NCBI GenBank assembly: GCA_015501595.1
Contig: JADNRX010000239.1
Coordinates: 1-64,000, forward strand
From: Hymenopellis radicata
Lineage: Eukaryota > Basidiomycota > Agaricomycetes > Agaricales > Physalacriaceae
Direction: 5' to 3'
Length of the DNA stretch: 64,000 nt
The translations under genes were made by a program, and so were the position numbers. The notes beneath the pieces are model-generated. The model did no database searches, had not been told where the DNA came from, and saw only the letters and a list, made by a program, of their open reading frames with translations. The number at the start of each line of letters is the position of its first letter. Position 1 is the first letter of the stretch. Shown here piece by piece: positions 58,279-64,000 of this stretch.

Positions 58279-60035
58279 ATGTCTATACCAGGTGGGGGAT
58301 TCTCCATTTCACCACCTTTGACTCAGTCAAATCTGACACTCTTCCTCAGGTGTTTCTTGTCCTAATTGTGGCTATGGTTCCGCACCCCGCTTGTACGACA
58401 TGCCATCGCCCTTTCAACATCTCTTCGATGCCCACGCATCGCGTGGAGAAATTAGGGCTGCTCTCCCCAGATAAAAAGCTTCACCGATGCAGTGCGCGAC
58501 GAGCTCTATGACGCCGAGGCTCGAATCGCTCGCCTCCGCGAAGCTCTGCAGGCAGCCGAACAAAAGCACGCCAAAGCCGAAGGCGTCCTGAACGCGCACA
58601 TGATGCTGAACTCTCCCGTCCAGTCTCTGCCCCCCGAGATCCTTTCCTACATCTTCTCATTGACTTTCGAGAAGCCTTTTCATATCTTCAGGTCTCGATT
58701 ACCATGGCTTCTGGGACAGGTGTGCAGGCATTGGAGAGCCGTTGCATGGCAGAACCCGAGCCTATGGAACTTGTTCGTAGGTGAAGAGTCTTCGCGAGAG
58801 GTTTTCTACGGGCCTATCCTCGAAGAGGTTCTGAACCGGTCTGGAAACACTCATCTGGCGGTCTCTCTCGTCAACTCCACGGCTGGAAGTGCCAGTATCC
58901 TGGCACGACACGCATCACGTTTATCGGAGGTTCGGCTGGTCTGCGACTTCGAGACCTTGCGTGCTTTGAAAGACGCGCCAGAGATGAGTATGCTCACGAA
59001 ATTGTGTCTGACTCCAGAGTATTATGACGAAGACCCGGAGCCTGTTCCCTTCGACATCGCATCCAAAGCTCCTCGCCTAACACACGTTGTTCTCGATGCT
59101 ACGTCCGCCTTTGTTAATGTACCACGCTTCATTCTCTTACCTTGGCCTCAAATCACCCATCTCGACCTTGAGTTGGGGTACGGCGACTATCATTACATCA
59201 TTGACATCTTATCCCAATGCCTGAACCTTGTGTCCTTCACAGACAGCTCTCAGGAGGACGCCCATGCCGACAACGAACTGGAACATACACGTCCCGCTAT
59301 CTGCGTCCTCCCGCGCCTCACATTCCTCGCCATATGCGGCCCCCTCACCGTCTTGTCATATATGCAATGCCCCGCTCTCCAGACGTTTGCGCTTCCGGGC
59401 GTTTCCCAGTGCACCAACTTTACCCAAACGGACTGGGTCAATTTCCGTACGTTCATGGACAGATCACAATGCGCTCTACAGGAGGTGCGCCTCATGGCCG
59501 ACGACGATCTGAGCAACTTTCTCGCCTTCGTATCGCATGTCCCGAGAGTGGAGATTGATTTCGCTCATTCACCGATGGGTTGTAATGGGATCATGGACAA
59601 TGTGATCGCGTTTCCGGAGCTGCAGGTATTGACGCTGAAGGCGAATGCATCGATTTTCCTAGACACTGGGATCCACACTCTTTGGGGTCTCGAGGATGAA
59701 TTGATTGGAGCCGTCGAGTCGTCGTGGTGGGTTCCTGAAGGCGCTACGAGGATTAGGAAGGCGAGAATCGAGCTTTCTAGCACAATACTACAATGTCTCC
59801 ACGACGATTTTGAGGATCCAGATGTGAAGGTGCTGTATGAAAAGTTGAAGGGGACAAAGTTGTTGAAGAAAATGAAGATCCTCAAGGACGAGGGACTGGA
59901 TGTGTCTATTGTATTTTGTGTGAGATGGTAGGCTTTTACTGTATTCTTCCTTATCACGCGTACTGATACTTTTCCCTGGCAAGGGAGTCTTCTCACGCAT
60001 GGATTGTCAAGGAAAGTACAATGAGGTGCCTATAA
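58279..60035 (+). pseudogene. F-box-like protein gene, copy C (one N-terminal frame loss)
   Basis: The first exon 58279-58291 (MSIP plus one base) is joined over an intron to GVSCPNCGYGS at 58350. About 58465-58475 one base is missing (CCCCAGATAAAAA reads into TAA), separating the CPNCGY part from the rest. From about 58480 the frame is open to 59927: coiled-coil-like ARIARLREALQ, F-box LPPEILSYIFSLTFEKPF with GQVCRHWRAVAW, LRR-like repeats, KLLKKMKILKDEGLD. The last exon is 59984-60035. An in-frame ATG shortly before the F-box (MMLNSPVQ) could start a shortened protein. It is the closest relative of copy A: they share FETLRALKDAPEMSMLTKLC and LELGYG-YHYIIDILSQC. Confidence 0.7.
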
Positions 60036-61010
60036 GTGTAACTAAAAATGACGCAATTCTTAATGTACTGAGGACAGTACTCATTGAGCAATATTCCGTG
60101 TTCTCCATCGTCGGTCACGGTCCATAGGTTCAATCGACTGTCGTGAACGCCGTGCTCGGGATCTGAAGGATGGCTGTCCAACGGATTTTATGGTTTAGCA
60201 CATACAGAGTGAACGGCGCGGGTTCGCCAGGATGTTCACATTCATGTCAAAGACTAAACATTGTCTGATACGTTCAGCGCAGATGCTGCGATCGAGGGAA
60301 CTTGAGGACCGCTGCATCACACATATCGACTTCCTGATTCTATATACCTTTGAATATATTCCTGACTCTCAGTATCAATTATTGATCTGCATAGAGCCTA
60401 TCACTGGGAGGAACTGAGCAGACTCGGAGAGCCTGGGGTGCTTCCGTCACGTCGTGGCGCGACACGCCTACTCCAAATGCGAAGTAGGCGTGAGGCCGAA
60501 TTTCTCGTCAAATCAAGAAGAGGTGGTGGTCACCGTGTTCTGCGCGTCTTCGGCGGTGGTAAGTACCAAGCGCACGTTGCCTCAGAACAATACCACTGAC
60601 TTCGCAATCACACACTTGCCGGAGAAAACTACTCTACATACCCTAGATAGTACATACGCCACGGCAGTGTTGGAGACGAGCCCATGAAGTGGCTTCCTGT
60701 GCTAAACAGGAGAGCAAATCCAAAGTCAGCGCTCTTCGTGTCGGCTTCCGACGGACCCGGCTTTTGTGTTGTTCTTCCTCTTGCGCCACTTTTTCGTGGC
60801 CTTTCCAGTAGTCCATAAACTTGAGGTGTTCATGTTAGTACATGGGAGCCCCTTTCATCGCATGTCTCAAGGGTTGAATGAATCTTGACACCTCAAAGAG
60901 AGATCGCTTCTGAGGAGTGCAAGCTGGAACTCAAGTGATTCTGAGGTTATTATGCCAAGAAGCCAGAAGGCTTTGATTAAAGAGAAATGTAGATATATAC
61001 AGTGATAAAC
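60036..61010. other. Conserved spacer of block C (inverted)
   Basis: This is the reverse complement counterpart of 12554-13337 and 51576-52485. It links the convergent F-box C and kinase C genes; no gene is called. Confidence 0.55.
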
Positions 61011-62523
61011 CTATCCAAGTAGTCCGCGTACTGTCCGTCTAATCCTTTGCACGGCTATATCACAAATTCGATACTGACAGATCCAGCGTAATATCTTCCT
61101 TGTAATAGGTTCCAGTGGTATACGTAGATGGGCCCATTTGTGGACGAACTCAGGTGGAAGTTCGGACCAGCGGTCATACTCCTCGTAGTCGTATTTACGT
61201 GGCACCGCATGCAATAGGTTCTCGTCAAAGTGTGGGACGTGCTTCTCAAAGAACTGCAAAGCCTCCTCGGCTGTAAAACGCGCGCGAACATCCCAAGTCT
61301 CCATGCCGTCGATTAGAGGGGCCAGGATAGGTGCGAAGGGAGTCAGGTGCTGTCACAGGTAAGGGCCAAATCACGAGTAATCTGGTAGAACGGGCGCTCA
61401 CTTGGAAAAAAATGCTGAACATTATTCCCAAGCACCCCACATCAAATGCGAAGGGCTCATAGTCATATTCACCTTGAGATAAATCCGTAGGAGCATTAAG
61501 TGATGCGAAGAAGCCGCCCTTGCGTGGCAAGCGATAGGACGCATGCGTTGCAGAGGCGGGGAACATCAAGGCGAGGTTAAAATCGAATAAGACGTACTTC
61601 ATTCGACCATCCTTTCGCATGGCTGATCGTAGTGGGTATCCACCACCTCTGCTATCAAGCGCGAAGTGATTTACCAGTGTGTTACGTGGCGCAATGTCCT
61701 AAGCGTAGCTCCAGTTGAGTGTGAAACGGAATGGCCACTGAAGGCACTTACTCGATGTACAATGCCGGAGCCGTGTAAGAACGCCAAAGCCGACAATAGA
61801 GAATGTATCACGACAAGGGTTTCCCCAACACTGTTGAACCATGGAGATGCAATGGCGTCACCCCATCTAATGAGCATCAGGATGAACTTTTGTAGAGCGA
61901 ACAATTCCCTGTACTCACCGTGGCATAACCACAAGCCAGTGTCCTGCAAATGGTAGGATTTCCAAGATTGGCAGAATCCCCGGAATGAACTTGCCAGGTC
62001 TTTCATTCTGAGCTTTCAGGAGGAAATGCATGATCCGAAACTCTTCGCTGTCCCGTCGAACGAGCTTCAATGCGACATGGCGATTTTCTTTGTCCTGCGC
62101 GAAAACAACGTTTCCCTGTGATATGTCTGTCATCCTATTCCCATATGCTCAAATTGCAAGGTTCTTACCCAAGCATAGGTAAAGTAAGGAATCTCTCCGG
62201 TATCCTCTTCGAATGATGCATACGCCTCATCGTGAAATGCGTACGGAAACTGGCCACCCAGTTTGCTCGAATTTGGCAGATAGGGACCGCAGTCGGCAGA
62301 GCGTATCACTGCTTCGTCCAAGCAGAAATGATTATAGAGCGTGTATCCGCGTTCCAGTAACCAAGGTCGCGCAGAGTCTTCCCAGAATCTCATGCGCTTC
62401 AAAAGATTAAATTCCGGGGTACCGGGGACAATATTATCATCAAGAGAGAAGTCAATCTATAATGTTATCCAGCGAGGCACATATCTAATGCACTTCACGC
62501 ACCTGCAAGTCGCGTTTTTCCAT
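61011..62523 (-). CDS. Atypical protein-kinase-like protein, copy C (intact)
   Basis: Six exons: 62503-62523, 62169-62456, 61919-62115, 61752-61866, 61402-61698 and 61011-61349, giving 418 residues with all phases fitting. The first exon encodes only MEKRDLQ. Seen: HVALKLVRRDSEE (VAIK-like lysine), ILPFAGHWLVVMPRWGD (hinge region), GIVHRDIAPRNTLVNH (catalytic Asp and Asn present), LFDFNLALMFP (DFN instead of DFG, so the metal-binding Asp is kept but the glycine is lost), EYDYEPFAFDVGCLG (helix F Asp) and a C-terminal lobe ending RIRRTVRGLLG. No glycine-rich loop is apparent. It could be an active atypical kinase or a pseudokinase scaffold. Confidence 0.78.
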
Positions 62524-62911
62524 GGTCGTGGTTCGCAAGTGACGACGTGACGACGTGATCGAAACAAACTTTTGGATCACGTTAGGATCACGTTGCCTTT
62601 AAATTTGACGCCGAACTCCCACGCTGGGTCCAGACTCCAGACGAACTGTCAGACTGTGGGTCCCGGTATCTCAAATTACCTCGGGACACTGCTTCTCGTT
62701 CAATCAATCAGTCGACGACGAGGTGAGGCGACCAGTATACTCCCCTCATTACATGACTTGTCTTACGGGATAGACATTCGTGTACGATGCAGGTGGCCGA
62801 CATATTCCCGCGTTCCAGGACTGTCTTTGTTCACCACCCTAGGAGTCTGGAAATCTGGGTGTCATTGTTCGTTGTATTTACATGGCAGTGGTACAGATAT
62901 CGTTCAGAAAG
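62524..62911. other. Intergenic between kinase C and the next gene
   Basis: No gene is seen. Just upstream of the kinase start are doubled GACGACGTGACGACGTGA and GGATCACGTT words (62537-62595), possible binding sites for bZIP or bHLH factors. Copies A and B do not share them. Confidence 0.35.
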
Positions 62912-63741
62912 TCAAATTAGACATATCATCATCATGCAGCTACGCCCTAAGCTGCTCTGAAAGCTGAATGGACGAGGGGCCGTCCTCGAGCGACGACCGC
63001 CTCCTTCGTCCAAGTCACTGGGGCGTACTTGTAGTCCCGGCCTGTTTCCGGATTTCCCTAATTCAAGAGAGGTGTCAGTCAACACGGTAATGACCGTTTC
63101 TACTTTACGCACTGCCATTGACATTGGGCCACCCATGATCTTAATCTCCTGGCCAGCGTTCAGAGTTTCCTTAGGAGAAAATGTTCCCATCCTCGAATCG
63201 CGCACGCGATATTGGACTGCATTTCTCAAAAAGGCATTATCGCTGCCGGGCTTCAAATTCTGTCGTGAGTTGTTGTCGGATCGGTCAACTGTTGAAAAAA
63301 CGTACCGTCAACCTTTTCAGGATGCGACCACCATTTGGCCTCGGCTTGAGCTGTACATCGTTGATGTCATCGAAAGCCGTCGCACGAACTTGTACCCTGT
63401 CCACAGTGACCAGAACGGTGAAGTGATACTCCACTTCGTTGGGTTTTGGATTACCGGCGGCGGTCTGTACGTGTAATCAGTAAACGATCATTGTTGGACG
63501 TCAAAGGGTGAGCTTACACTGGCCCTCCTGTCAATCTTATACGACTCTGAAGTGTATATGGTCACGGGCGTATTCTTGGGGATGAAGTGATCGTCCATAG
63601 TGTAGGCATCAATTTGGAGAATAACCTGCTGCCCGCGCTGAAAAAAATTATTAGCTACTACGGGACAGAGACGAACCTAATGGAACCTACTGTGAAAACT
63701 TCAACAGGCTTATCGGGTGGGTAGGTAACAGTTGTGTTCAT
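62912..63741 (-). CDS. Hypothetical four-exon protein
   Basis: Exons 63691-63741, 63518-63637, 63306-63464 and 62912-63259 give 225 residues. All introns are 46-53 nt with GT-AG ends and consistent phases. I do not recognise the family. The start MNTTVTYPPDKPVEVF leads into alternating hydrophobic and polar residues that look like beta strands (GQQVILQIDAYTM, TPVTIYTSESYKI, YHFTVLVTVDRVQV, QEIKIMGGPMSM). The C-terminal ~40 residues are Arg/Gly/Ser-rich and may not be real if another intron exists after TDTSLELGKSG. No signal peptide or membrane segment is visible. A small beta-sandwich protein is a guess only. Confidence 0.55.
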
Positions 63742-64000
63742 TCTGAAAAAGTGGGGGAGGGAAGGTTGGGTAGAAGAAGCGAGGATTGGGAAGGTATTTA
63801 TACATCCCGGGATGAACCGTGTTACGCAGAAGGGACCCAGTCACCAGAAAGGCTGTGGAATGATTAATGGAGAATAACCATATGGGCGTACGGTTTCCAT
63901 TCTTAAGACAAAGGAATATGACTCGAGCAGTCGTGTGAAGGAAAAGAGGGTGCGACGACAGCACAAGCGCCTGTTGCTTTAACAGCTTCTCGGTGCCAGA
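63742..64000. other. Window end, promoter side of the minus-strand gene
   Basis: About 260 bp upstream of the last gene. No TATA box or further gene can be identified. Confidence 0.3.

Noticed and set aside
62537..62595. Doubled GACGTGA and GGATCACGTT words as a defined regulatory site
   Set aside because: Not shared with kinase copies A and B, so no comparative support; only mentioned in the intergenic entry.

Overview
The window is nuclear DNA from a filamentous basidiomycete, most likely an Agaricomycete. The evidence is genes split by many introns of about 40-70 nt with GT-AG ends and CTAAC/CTGAC-like branch sites, plus expanded lineage-type families: F-box-like proteins, atypical kinase-like proteins, a MYND zinc-finger protein, an XPG/PIN-like nuclease and a Crypton-type tyrosine recombinase. 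Exon-intron models were built by hand from frame continuity, splice signals and comparison between paralogues inside the window.

Layout. 0-2.5 kb: a broken C-terminal copy of the MYND gene, a fold-back element with ~280-bp inverted arms, and the mitochondrial ribosomal protein uS15m gene (minus). 5.1-10.6 kb: an ABCA-type ABC transporter with four single-base deletions. 11.0-18.3 kb (block A): kinase-like gene (+, broken), F-box gene (-, broken), then an intact 13-exon methylcrotonoyl-CoA carboxylase alpha gene (MCC, +). 18.8-24.8 kb: two further damaged F-box genes around a C2H2 zinc-finger gene. 27.2-31.4 kb: a chimeric gene (minus) with an MCC-like mitochondrial presequence joined to a PD-(D/E)XK-like domain, head-to-head with an intact F-box gene. 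32.2-35.2 kb: the intact MYND gene and a second, broken chimera. 35.7-47.5 kb: a segment whose two ends carry the same bipartite ~80-bp motif in direct orientation; it holds a TA-flanked MITE, a hypothetical gene, a GMC-oxidoreductase relic, an intact XPG-like nuclease and a decayed Crypton recombinase. 47.8-48.2 kb: a survivin/BIR1 relic. 50.1-53.2 kb (block B): intact kinase-like gene, then remnants of the F-box gene, MCC and the presequence. 53.4-54.8 kb: an Arg/Ser-rich gene. 55.1-62.5 kb: third chimera (broken) and block C, an inverted copy of block A (MCC pseudogene, F-box, intact kinase-like gene). 62.9-63.7 kb: an unidentified four-exon gene.

How it fits together. Two structures dominate. 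First, a three-gene block (kinase-like -> <- F-box | MCC ->) occurs three times: A at 11.0-17.2 kb, its inverted copy C at 56.6-62.5 kb, and a deleted copy B at 50.1-52.8 kb. Second, the MCC first exon (mitochondrial presequence) occurs six times. In three places it is followed, through an equivalent intron, by an unrelated nuclease-like body, so a targeting-peptide and promoter cassette seems to have been shuffled to make a new gene family. Only the copy at 27.2-28.1 kb is intact. Most damage consists of 1-2 nt deletions, so sequencing or assembly error must be excluded before calling every broken gene a pseudogene.
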